In this document: positions 43,553-51,903 of the stretch, piece by piece | Position numbering within the stretch: the stretch's first letter is position 1 | How the letters are laid out: every line of letters starts with the position of its first letter | NCBI GenBank assembly: GCA_002371265.1 | Contig: DFGT01000008.1 | Location: 40,337-104,336, forward strand | Direction of reading: 5' to 3' | DNA: 64,000 nucleotides | Origin: Bacteroidales bacterium UBA3743 | Lineage (GTDB): Bacteria > Bacteroidota > Bacteroidia > Bacteroidales > Paludibacteraceae | Position numbers and translations under genes: made by a program | Notes under the pieces: generated by a model | What the model saw: only the letters and a program-made list of their open reading frames with translations | Told to the model about the DNA's origin: nothing | Database searches by the model: none

Positions 43553-43612
43553 TATTTTTGCAATAACAGAATCCGCCACGCTTCCCATAAGAATAGCGAA
43601 CCAGGGCGGGTC
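43553..43612 (+). ncRNA. AbiF-like RNA leader (candidate)
   Basis: A -7 element TATTTTTG (43553-43560) with GTTG 20 bp upstream drives a short RNA with nested stems: CCGCC/GGCGG (43573-43577 with 43605-43609) and CGCT/AGCG (43579-43582 with 43595-43598), then a T-run. From memory this layout and the GCGAACCAGGGCGGGTC segment resemble the AbiF RNA motif found before Abi_2/AbiF genes; this needs a covariance-model check. Confidence 0.5.
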
Positions 43613-43633
43613 TTTTTATTATATTTATTAGTA

Positions 43634-43888
43634 ATGAGTACATTCAGAATTTATACAAAACAAGCGTTATCTATTCCTAATCAAATAGCTTTATTAAAAA
43701 ATAGAGGTCTTCAAATAGACGATTTTAGAGACATAAAAATCACAAATTCAAGAAAGATTGTTGATGCTCGCAATTATATAATCCATGGTTATGATAGTTT
43801 ATCCGCTGACATTCTGTGGTCAATAGTCATCAATCATTTGCCTTTACTAAAATCTGAAATAAAAGAATTGTTACAATCAGAAGGATAA
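43634..43888 (+). pseudogene. Abi_2 N-terminus joined to HepT/DUF86 C-terminus
   Basis: An 84-codon frame. The first about 30 residues (MSTFRIYTKQALSIPNQIAL, then LKNRGLQIDDF) look like the start of Abi_2/AbiD-F proteins. The remainder (VDARNYIIHGYDSLSADILW) carries the RxxxxHxY HEPN motif (Arg-Asn-Tyr-Ile-Ile-His-Gly-Tyr) and the end of HepT/DUF86 toxins. Both parts are far shorter than the full families, so this is best read as a deletion fusion of two former defence or toxin genes. The full frame from 43538 is longer but the upstream part is the RNA leader. Confidence 0.6.
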
Positions 43889-43921
43889 TAAGCAATACAA
43901 TCATCTGACAATTAATACAAT

Positions 43922-43958
43922 AAAATCCCCGAAAAACAGTTTGTTTTTCGGGGATTTC
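43922..43958 (-). terminator. Terminator of the trpBAEG operon
   Basis: A perfect 14-bp stem (AATCCCCGAAAAAC 43924-43937 with 43943-43956), 5-nt loop, followed by T-rich sequence on the minus strand, 20 bp after the trpG stop. Confidence 0.92.
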
Positions 43959-43977
43959 TCTACAAAAAAAGTTCGTT

Positions 43978-44541
43978 TTAGTGTTCCAACCAGTTTTTTA
44001 TCATCTGCTTACCGTCTGGAGTAAGCACTGACTCCGGATGAAACTGTATGCCTCTTATATCAAATGTCTTGTGACGCAACGCCATCACCTGACCTTCCTC
44101 TGAAACTGCCGTAATCTCCAGATCTGCCGGGAATCCTTTCGCGTCGACTACCCATGAATGATATCTTCCTACTGGGATTCTCTTACTCAATCCCGCAAAC
44201 ACATAATCGTCGACTGTAATGTCGATGTCGGTCTGCACGCCATGAAAAACATCTGACAGATTCGTCAGTGTGCCTCCGAAACTTTCTCCGATAGCCTGAT
44301 GTCCTAGACAGACTCCTAAAATAGGTTTCTTCCCTTTATACTCGGCTATCACATCCATAAGCAGTCCGGCTTCTTTAGGAATTCCTGGACCTGGACTTAA
44401 TATTATTTTATCAAACGGCTGCAAATCAGTCAATTTGAATTGATCATTTCTATACACTGTCACCTCCGCACCCAATGCTTTGACCAAGTGAGAGAGATTG
44501 TATGTGAATGAATCGTAGTTGTCTATAATTACTATTTTCAT
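43978..44541 (-). CDS. trpG: Anthranilate synthase glutamine amidotransferase subunit
   Basis: A 187-residue class I glutamine amidotransferase supplying ammonia to TrpE. Catalytic Cys in PILGVCLGHQAIGESFGG, the oxyanion segment ILSPGPGIP, and the His/Glu pair in GIQFHPESVLT are all present. It is the last gene of the attenuated trp operon. The 186-bp gap after trpE is unusually wide and holds a weak hairpin (near 44663-44683) but no gene. Confidence 0.96.
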   Translation of the reverse strand: MKIVIIDNYDSFTYNLSHLVKALGAEVTVYRNDQFKLTDLQPFDKIILSPGPGIPKEAGLLMDVIAEYKGKKPILGVCLGHQAIGESFGGTLTNLSDVFHGVQTDIDITVDDYVFAGLSKRIPVGRYHSWVVDAKGFPADLEITAVSEEGQVMALRHKTFDIRGIQFHPESVLTPDGKQMIKNWLEH

Positions 44542-44727
44542 ATATTCTAAATTTAATATTAGGATCTGCTTATTTATACTCTAAAACCATTATACGTTTG
44601 AAAATCATCGTATAAAGCCAAATATTTGTAAATGCTCGTCCTTACAGACTCGCAAAGAAGAAGGTTAGGGAGTTCCACCCTTAACAATCCTCATTTAAGC
44701 AACAAAATCCTTAATTTAAACAGTTAA

Positions 44728-46122
44728 TTAAATTTTCTCAGCAAGAGTGATGGCGCGACGCAATGCTCCCAACTTATTGTTCACCTCCTGCAACTCGTAC
44801 TCCTCGTTACTCTTGGCAACAATTCCTCCACCTGCCTGGAACCACAATTCACCTCCACGGCTCACGAACGTACGAATAGTGATTGCCTGATTCAGCGACT
44901 TGTTAAGACCGATAAATCCAATGCATCCGCCATACGCTCCACGGTTGTGCGGCTCATACTCGGAAATCAGCTGCATCGCCCTCACCTTTGGAGCTCCGGA
45001 AAGAGTACCTGCAGGGAACGTGTCGATGAATGCCTTGATTGGATCAGCATCTTTGTCGAGTGTGCCACGCACACGGCTCACCAAATGGATGACATGGCTG
45101 TAGTATTGCATCTCCTTGTATTTCTCCACATACACGTCATGACAATTACGAGACAAATCATTGCGGGCAAGATCCACAAGCATCACGTGCTCTGCGTTCT
45201 CCTTCGGATCATCGTGAAGAAACTGGGCATTCTTGGCATCCTGAGCAGCGTCGCCAGTACGCTTTGTCGTGCCTGCGATCGGATCGATATAAGCCTGATC
45301 TCCCTCGATACGGCAATGAGTCTCAGGGCTTGAACCAAAGATTCTGAAACCGCCGAAGTCGAAATAGAATAGGTATGGCGACGGGTTGATGCTTCTCAAC
45401 GCACGATACAACTTGAAATCATCACCCTCGTATTTCTGGATAAAACGTCTCGACAACACAATCTGGAAAACATCTCCACGCAAACAGTGAGCAATACCCT
45501 TTCGGATGTTAGCCTTATGCTCCTCATCAGTCAGCGGGCTCGTTGTTTCGCCAATTGCATGAAACTCATAATTGCTGATTTTTCCGCCACGTATTGCGGT
45601 GCGGACTCTCTCTATTCCACTTTTCTCTCCATCCTGAAGCATCTCAATAATCATCATCTCATTATTGAAGTCGTTGAAGACGATGATATAGCGATACAAT
45701 ATATATAGCATGTCGGGAGCGTCGGCCAACGGATTCACCTCATCCTTCACTTTGATATCCTCGAAATAGCGGACAGCGTTGAATGATGTATAGCCATACA
45801 ATCCACAATAGTTGGAAAACTCACCGTCGACTGAGATTTCCTTCAAGAAATCATTGATGGCGCAATCCGAACGATATGAATGATCCACAACATGCTCGCG
45901 TCGACTTCCATCAGGAAATTTCATAAACGTTTTTCCATGGCTGATTGAGACACTTGCGATAGGCTCCAAACCGATGAACGAACGATTGTTATCACCACCA
46001 TGATAATCAGAGCTTTCCATCAAAGCACTCTGAGAATATAGGTCGCGGACACGAAGATATGTCTCGACGGGAGTGTGCATGTCTCCCAAGACTGTAACGA
46101 CATTTGTTTTAAACTTATACAT
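44728..46122 (-). CDS. trpE: Anthranilate synthase component I
   Basis: A 464-residue chorismate-binding enzyme converting chorismate to anthranilate with TrpG. Signature regions: LSRRFIQKYEGDDFKLYRAL, FRIFGSSPETHCRIEG, PIAGTTKRTGD, DLARNDLSRNCHDV and GTLSGAPKVRAMQLI. The Trp feedback site is probably the N-terminal LMESSDYHGGDNNRSFIG segment. It starts 4 bp after trpA ends. Confidence 0.97.
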   Translation of the reverse strand: MYKFKTNVVTVLGDMHTPVETYLRVRDLYSQSALMESSDYHGGDNNRSFIGLEPIASVSISHGKTFMKFPDGSRREHVVDHSYRSDCAINDFLKEISVDGEFSNYCGLYGYTSFNAVRYFEDIKVKDEVNPLADAPDMLYILYRYIIVFNDFNNEMMIIEMLQDGEKSGIERVRTAIRGGKISNYEFHAIGETTSPLTDEEHKANIRKGIAHCLRGDVFQIVLSRRFIQKYEGDDFKLYRALRSINPSPYLFYFDFGGFRIFGSSPETHCRIEGDQAYIDPIAGTTKRTGDAAQDAKNAQFLHDDPKENAEHVMLVDLARNDLSRNCHDVYVEKYKEMQYYSHVIHLVSRVRGTLDKDADPIKAFIDTFPAGTLSGAPKVRAMQLISEYEPHNRGAYGGCIGFIGLNKSLNQAITIRTFVSRGGELWFQAGGGIVAKSNEEYELQEVNNKLGALRRAITLAEKI

Positions 46123-46126
46123 AGTC

Positions 46127-46900
46127 TCAACCTTTAATTTTCTTTATTAATGAATTAACAGCATCTTCAATTGTAGGATTGGCATCCAGTTCCTTAATAA
46201 ACTGGCTTCCTACGATAGCACCACAAGAGTTGTCGGCTGCGGCACGAAACGTCTCATGGTTGGAAACACCAAATCCGACAAGGGTAGGATTCTTAAGGTT
46301 CATTGCCTTAATACGCTTGAAATAATCTTGTTTACTCTGTCCGAAACTGTTTTGAGCACCAGTAGTGCCAGCGGACGAAACCATATAAACAAATCCAGAA
46401 CTTGCCTCGTCAATTTTGCGGATTCTCTCGTCGCTTGTCTCAGGAGTGATCAAATGAATGAAATCAAGTCCATACTTCTCCACAATCGGACGATACTCCG
46501 CATTATATTCATCGACGGGAAGATCAGGAAGAATAATTCCGTCGATACCAATCTCTACCGCTTTTTTGCAAAGATTTTCAAAACCAAACTGCATTGCACA
46601 ATTGATGTATCCCATCAGCACCAAAGGAATATCAGTCACCTTGCGGATATCCTTAATCTGCTCAAAAAGAAGTTTCTGCGAAATTCCATTCTTCAAAGCG
46701 ATAGAGTTGCTACGCTGAATAACAGGGCCGTCTGCCAACGGATCTGAGAATGGAATACCGATCTCAATCATGTCCACACCAGCATCAGACAGAGCCTTGA
46801 TGATTCGTGGAGCCGAGTCTACTGTGGGATAGCCCGATGAAAAGTAGACTGAAAGTATATCTTTGCCTTTTTCTTTAAAAAGACGTGAAATTCGAGTCAT
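46127..46900 (-). CDS. trpA: Tryptophan synthase alpha subunit
   Basis: A 257-residue TIM-barrel subunit that splits indole-glycerol phosphate. Motifs YFSSGYPTVDSA, IEIGIPFSDPLADGPVIQRS (catalytic Glu), GIILPDLPVDEY (catalytic Asp) and VSSAGTTGAQN are present. Its place directly after trpB and before trpE differs from the common Bacteroides order in which trpA ends the operon. Confidence 0.97.
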   Translation of the reverse strand: MTRISRLFKEKGKDILSVYFSSGYPTVDSAPRIIKALSDAGVDMIEIGIPFSDPLADGPVIQRSNSIALKNGISQKLLFEQIKDIRKVTDIPLVLMGYINCAMQFGFENLCKKAVEIGIDGIILPDLPVDEYNAEYRPIVEKYGLDFIHLITPETSDERIRKIDEASSGFVYMVSSAGTTGAQNSFGQSKQDYFKRIKAMNLKNPTLVGFGVSNHETFRAAADNSCGAIVGSQFIKELDANPTIEDAVNSLIKKIKG

Positions 46901-46954
46901 TTTAAGTAATTATTAATGGTGAATAATGAATAGTTAATTCTCAATTCTTAACTA

Positions 46955-48145
46955 TTAATTCTTAATGTGTTTCAAATAAGTCTGCATATCCTTGTCGCCA
47001 CGGCCAGAAACAGTCAAGACAACGACATCATCCTTTTTGAACTTATCCTTCATTCTTGGCAGAAGAGCAAGAGCGTGAGCACTTTCAAGAGCAGGAATGA
47101 TACCTTCGAGTTTTGTCAGTTCAAACGCTGCATCCAGAGCCTCCTGATCTGTGATTGGAAGCACTTTGCTTCTTCCTTCCTTAAACATCTGGCAATGCAT
47201 AGGGCCGACGCCTGGATAATCGAGTCCGGCAGATATAGAATACGGTTCAATGATCTGACCATCCTCAGTCTGCATCACATACATTTTAGAGCCGTGAAGG
47301 ATTCCGACAGTACCTATGTTTAGAGACGCTGCAGTCTCGCCGGTCTCAACTCCAAGACCACCTGCCTCAGCAAGAACGATGTTGACTCTCTCGTCGCCCT
47401 TATAATGATAGATTGTGCCGGCGGCATTAGAACCGCCACCGATGCAAGCCATCAAATAGTCGGGATAATCCCTACCCTCTTTCTCTTTGATCTGCCACTT
47501 GATTTCCTCACTTATAACACTTTGCATTCTTGCCACCATTTCTGGATATGGGTGAGGACCCATTGTGCTGCCAATGATATAGAAAGTGTCACGCGGGTTG
47601 CAGCACCAATCACGGATAGCCTCGTTGCAGGCATCTTTCAGAGTCTTGTTGCCACTCTGCACAGGGACAACCGTTGCGCCCAACATCTTCATTCTCTCCA
47701 CATTAGGTTTCTGACGCTCGACATCAGTCGCACCCATATACACAACGCATGGAAGATTCATCAGAGCACAAGCAGTTGCTGTAGCCACACCGTGCTGACC
47801 GGCTCCAGTCTCACAAATTATTCGCGTCTTTCCCATTCTTTTCGCAAGAAGGATCTGGCCTAGGGAATTGTTGATTTTATGAGCTCCTGTATGATTCAGG
47901 TCTTCACGTTTAAGGTAGATCTTGCAGCCATACTTTTCGCTCAAACGGCTAGCATAGTAGAGAGGAGACGGACGACCGACATAATCCTTAAGAAGAGCAT
48001 GAAACTCTTCCTTGAAATCCTTGCTGTTCATGATCGCCTCATATTGTTCCTGAAGGTCATAAACCACCTTGTGAAGAATCTCAGGGATGTAGCTGCCTCC
48101 GAATTCTCCATAGTAACCATCTTTGCTTACTTCGTAATTTTTCAT
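46955..48145 (-). CDS. trpB: Tryptophan synthase beta subunit
   Basis: A 396-residue PLP enzyme joining indole and serine. It begins with [13 protein letters not shown] and has the PLP lysine in [20 protein letters not shown], the [10 protein letters not shown] loop, the glycine-rich phosphate site [13 protein letters not shown] and the C-terminal [10 protein letters not shown]. It is the first structural gene behind the trp attenuator. Confidence 0.98.
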   Translation of the reverse strand: MKNYEVSKDGYYGEFGGSYIPEILHKVVYDLQEQYEAIMNSKDFKEEFHALLKDYVGRPSPLYYASRLSEKYGCKIYLKREDLNHTGAHKINNSLGQILLAKRMGKTRIICETGAGQHGVATATACALMNLPCVVYMGATDVERQKPNVERMKMLGATVVPVQSGNKTLKDACNEAIRDWCCNPRDTFYIIGSTMGPHPYPEMVARMQSVISEEIKWQIKEKEGRDYPDYLMACIGGGSNAAGTIYHYKGDERVNIVLAEAGGLGVETGETAASLNIGTVGILHGSKMYVMQTEDGQIIEPYSISAGLDYPGVGPMHCQMFKEGRSKVLPITDQEALDAAFELTKLEGIIPALESAHALALLPRMKDKFKKDDVVVLTVSGRGDKDMQTYLKHIKN

Positions 48146-48171
48146 ATATGTAAATCTTTTTTATTTTCCGA

Positions 48172-48208
48172 CACAAAAAAAGCTGTTTCACACGAAGTGA
48201 AACAGCCT
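48172..48208 (-). terminator. trp attenuator terminator
   Basis: A perfect 10-bp stem (GCTGTTTCAC/GTGAAACAGC, 48182-48191 and 48197-48206), 5-nt loop, then a run of seven T on the minus strand, between the trp leader peptide and trpB. Its 5' arm can alternatively pair with the leader segment at 48332-48340. Confidence 0.93.
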
Positions 48209-48296
48209 TATGCTATCATTCAGTTACCTCAATACATAAACACAAAAAATCATTATCAGATTCGCGCCTTAATGAATCCGACAATGAACCGCAAAA

Positions 48297-48401
48297 TCAA
48301 CTCTTTTGCGTAAGCTTTTTTGAATAGGCGACTGCTTCACTTCTTAATATTCCTGAAGAAAGCCACCATCGCCAATACCTATGTATTATTTGGTAATTCA
48401 T
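48297..48401 (-). CDS. trpL: trp operon leader peptide
   Basis: A 34-residue frame starting MNYQIIHRYWRWWLSSG, with three Trp codons in four (48363-48374). Its promoter lies just upstream and the terminator 90 bp downstream. Ribosome stalling at the Trp codons would leave GTGAAGCAG (complement of 48332-48340, codons about eight after the last Trp) free to pair with the terminator's 5' arm, allowing read-through into trpB. It fits the known Trp-codon leaders of Bacteroidota trp operons. Confidence 0.85.
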   Translation of the reverse strand: MNYQIIHRYWRWWLSSGILRSEAVAYSKKLTQKS

Positions 48402-48424
48402 AAATATCAATGGTTTTACAGATG

Positions 48425-48455
48425 CAAAATTAGATAAGTTTATGAAAACCACAAA
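48425..48455 (-). promoter_or_regulatory. trp operon promoter
   Basis: On the minus strand TTTG (48452-48455), 19 bp, TAATTTTG (48425-48432): a full consensus match placing the start site about 17 nt before the leader peptide ATG. The remaining stretch 48456-48667 shows only a weak hairpin (near 48620-48646) downstream of the GH74 gene. Confidence 0.75.
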
Positions 48456-48667
48456 ACATTTGAAGATTTTTTTAAAACTTTTTTTCATATCAAGAGTCAG
48501 CATCTAACTTTTCAATAAAAGATTGACAAACATCATATTATTAAATATGTAGCCAGACTGAATCTGTCTTTGTAAAAAGCAAAACAAAAATCACACTTGT
48601 CCTTTTTTAAATCATAAAGGAGACATGATCACTCACATCTCCCCTACATTATAATCTAATACAAAAA

Positions 48668-51640
48668 TCACTTTTTCACAACCTTGTATGCTTTGCCATT
48701 CAGCTTCAAGAAGTAGATTCCTGAAGGAAGGTTTGCACCGAATGAATGTCCTGTCTCCGCATAACCTGCCTCGATTGTCTGGCCAAGTGCGGAAACGAGT
48801 TCGTAGTCTCCACCAACAGCAAATGTGAATTCAGTGTTGGATGGATTTGGATATACGACCATTGAATTCTCCGACTCAACTTCATCCACATCTGAAGCGT
48901 CACACTTATCGCTTACGACAGAAGAGCATTCCCACGTGTGAGGGATAGCTGTCTCAGTCTCCTCTCCATAGATGATACCCAGACCTATTGAACTCATATA
49001 GAAACGTCCGAACACGTTCTGGTCTCCCTCAAGGAACTGACCATTTCCTGGTCCTCCAAACTGATGTTTCGAATCACTTAGCAACTGCCAAGTCTTGCCC
49101 TCATCAAGTGAACGGTAGAAACCATTACCGTCGCCAGCAGAACCATATATATAAAGAGCATACTCGCCATCTTTCTTACCTTTTCCACAACCTACGGCCT
49201 CACAACTTTCGATACCAGACAATTTCTTGAATGTTGAGCCATGGTCTGTAGATACCATAATTCCATTTCCCGCGCACGGTGCATAAATCAAGCCTTCATG
49301 ACCAGGAACGACACATAGACGAGTGTATGCGCTCTGCCATCCGAATGTGTTCTGGATAGCGACATCTTTGAATGACTTACCGTAATCATCACTTACCATA
49401 ACCACGCCCATGCCAGACGCATATAGATAAGAATCATTCATTGGGTCAGTCACGATACGGATAGCCTTCTTTGTGCCATCGATCAAAGTCCAAGTTTTAC
49501 CCTCATCGTCGGAATAGAAAATACCACTACCCGATCCATTACCATCAGGATCTGGAATTGGAATCACGAAGAAACGATATTTTCCATCCACCTTAGTAAT
49601 CGCGCACTTACCCTCGTTTGAAGCAAGCGGTCCACACTCTCCACAGTACGGATTATTATACTGGGCTGATGTCTTCGACACCTGTTTCCAACCAGCCTCC
49701 CCAGAAGTTGTGATATAGAAGCCAGTGTTAGCCACACGCATCATCACATCCGGATTCTGTGGATAATAGCAGATTCCACCTGTTGTGCCAGGAGCAGGAT
49801 CATGGATTGCCGGGAATTCGTGGATATCATTGTGTATGAATCCAGTGTAGTCGCCAATCACAGAAAGTGTGTTTCTGCCAGGAATAGATATGATATCTAG
49901 AGGCACCGTCTCCTCAAGCCCATTCACATCAAAATAGAATTTTGGTTCAGGGCACCATATCTGGTCACATGTGAAAATTCCATTACCAGAAGTGAACGAA
50001 GCCTTGTTCTCGTCAGTAGGGTCGATACAAATTGATCCACACCAGTGAAGAGCATAACCTTTCACCCAAGTGACTCCACTATTGTAAAGTGTCATCTTAT
50101 TCTGCAGAGAATTCCATGTCTTACCTCCATCAAGTGTAGTCCAGACGATATCTCCATTCGCACTCAAGCCACCATCCCATTTCTGAGGAATCCATGTGTT
50201 GTTGGTAGAAACCACCATTTTGTCTGGATTAGACGGTGCGATATCAAATCCACCAAGAGCAGGAGCATTCGACGGAGTGATGTCCGTGATCTTATCTCCA
50301 GCGATGTCGTATTTATACATCTTACCCTTTGTTCCTCCCACACATTTGTCGGCGCAACAAATGATAAGTTCACCTCTGCTATTCATCTTCATACGGCAAG
50401 GGACAAAACCGTTGTCTGTACCCTTCAAAGCCGACCATGTTGATCCAGCGTCCTCACTGACATAGATATTATCTGCGCCAGTTCGAGAGATACCCACGAA
50501 GATTCTCTGAGTCTTTCCATTCTTTTCAGAACTCCTATCAAAGACGACGCAAGTAGTTCCATTCTCATCAGCGGTTGTAGCGACTTTAGTGCTCTCCCAA
50601 GAAGGCCAGTTGACAGTTGTGCCATATGCTTCCGAAGGGAATGATGCAACCTTACTCCACTTTTTACCACCGTCGACAGACATGATCAAAGGAGTGCCGG
50701 CACGTCCACCCGCATAAACGATATCACTATTGTTAGGATCGACGGCAATTCTCTCGCCACAGTTACGACCCTGACCATTGCCATGCACACGAATAAGTTC
50801 AGTGACAGGCACAATATCAAAGTTTTTACCACCGTCTTTACTAATCATCATCGCTGTCTTGGTGCCAGAAAAATACTGACAACCACCAAGCAGATAGATG
50901 TTCTTATGGTTTGACGGGTCGATCGCAACAGCCTCAATTGAATACAATCCCTTATCCTCCTCCGAAATGAAGTCGGTGATTGGTGTCCATGAGCAATCAG
51001 CATGGTTACGTATATATGCTCCACCCACGTCAGTACGGGCAATCATTGTAGAACCTTCTGCCACAATTCCTGCGACAAAACCACCTCCTCCGATTTTCAC
51101 ACGTCCGAAAGTGTAGTCAACATCAGCCTTTTTTTCCTCCTTAGAGCAATCATACTCGGCAGGCATTGTAGATGTCACTTTAATATTGTCGATGTAGAAA
51201 GGAGATGACGTTCTTCCGAAATAAATCATCTGATTATCAGAAATAGCTTCAAAAGAACGAGTGTCGAAAGCTACTCTGTTCCACACTCCACCCTTGATCG
51301 AGACAACGACATTATTATTTGTGTCATCCGTATTCTGCATATTATCACGCATAGTTATGTCGCCATCCTTATTCATGAAGATATCGGCAATTATGAATTC
51401 AGTGCCACGCTTGTACTCAATCCAAACGCCAGTCATACCCCATGCCTCACTTGGCTCCACCAACTCACATTTTGAGGAAGTGTTGCCACACTTGACAGGA
51501 TTGTCGACAATAGACTCTGTAACGTTCCATCCAGAACCCGTAGTCTTATCATTTTCAAAATCCATCACTACCGTATCAGCCAACGCGTCAAAAGAAAACG
51601 CGGTGAGAAAGGCAAATGGAATTAAATGTTTTAGTTTCAT
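48668..51640 (-). CDS. GH74-like xyloglucanase-type protein, T9SS secreted
   Basis: A 990-residue secreted protein. Signal peptide (residues 1-21, ending DALA), then a jelly-roll-like N-terminal domain (about 22-165). The body (about 172-915) is a double beta-propeller of GH74 type: GGGGFVAGIV, ARTDVGGAYIRN (catalytic-region Asp), YSIEAVAIDPSNHKNIYLLG, HGNGQGRNCGERIAVDP and repeated Asp-box/BNR units (SxDGGKxW, YSDDEGKTWTL). The last 65 residues (MVVYPNPSNTEFTFAVGG to YKVVKK) are a type A T9SS sorting domain. The family cuts xyloglucan backbones; the second catalytic Asp cannot be placed with certainty by eye. No susCD or other glycan-use genes lie nearby. Confidence 0.85.
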   Translation of the reverse strand: MKLKHLIPFAFLTAFSFDALADTVVMDFENDKTTGSGWNVTESIVDNPVKCGNTSSKCELVEPSEAWGMTGVWIEYKRGTEFIIADIFMNKDGDITMRDNMQNTDDTNNNVVVSIKGGVWNRVAFDTRSFEAISDNQMIYFGRTSSPFYIDNIKVTSTMPAEYDCSKEEKKADVDYTFGRVKIGGGGFVAGIVAEGSTMIARTDVGGAYIRNHADCSWTPITDFISEEDKGLYSIEAVAIDPSNHKNIYLLGGCQYFSGTKTAMMISKDGGKNFDIVPVTELIRVHGNGQGRNCGERIAVDPNNSDIVYAGGRAGTPLIMSVDGGKKWSKVASFPSEAYGTTVNWPSWESTKVATTADENGTTCVVFDRSSEKNGKTQRIFVGISRTGADNIYVSEDAGSTWSALKGTDNGFVPCRMKMNSRGELIICCADKCVGGTKGKMYKYDIAGDKITDITPSNAPALGGFDIAPSNPDKMVVSTNNTWIPQKWDGGLSANGDIVWTTLDGGKTWNSLQNKMTLYNSGVTWVKGYALHWCGSICIDPTDENKASFTSGNGIFTCDQIWCPEPKFYFDVNGLEETVPLDIISIPGRNTLSVIGDYTGFIHNDIHEFPAIHDPAPGTTGGICYYPQNPDVMMRVANTGFYITTSGEAGWKQVSKTSAQYNNPYCGECGPLASNEGKCAITKVDGKYRFFVIPIPDPDGNGSGSGIFYSDDEGKTWTLIDGTKKAIRIVTDPMNDSYLYASGMGVVMVSDDYGKSFKDVAIQNTFGWQSAYTRLCVVPGHEGLIYAPCAGNGIMVSTDHGSTFKKLSGIESCEAVGCGKGKKDGEYALYIYGSAGDGNGFYRSLDEGKTWQLLSDSKHQFGGPGNGQFLEGDQNVFGRFYMSSIGLGIIYGEETETAIPHTWECSSVVSDKCDASDVDEVESENSMVVYPNPSNTEFTFAVGGDYELVSALGQTIEAGYAETGHSFGANLPSGIYFLKLNGKAYKVVKK

Positions 51641-51842
51641 AGTGTAAGATTTTTATAATAACCCTTTTGTCTACATACTTATTTTTAAGCAAAAATAGCC
51701 AAAAACAAAGGAACGGACATTTAATTTTGTTACAAAAACATGGATTATTGTTTCAAATGACAGATCAAAAAATCATAAAAAGTCCATTTCATCGACTTTT
51801 TTAGCACTTGTTCGCATCAACAATCAAAACAAATAAATTCAG

Positions 51843-51878
51843 AAAAAAAGAATCGGTGATCAAAAGACCACCGATTCT
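51843..51878 (-). terminator. Terminator of the giant surface-protein gene
   Basis: Stem GAATCGGTG/CACCGATTC (51850-51858 with 51869-51877) followed by a run of seven T on the minus strand, 25 bp after the stop at 51904. Confidence 0.9.
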
Positions 51879-51903
51879 GATTAATATTAAATTCTACAGA
51901 TTA

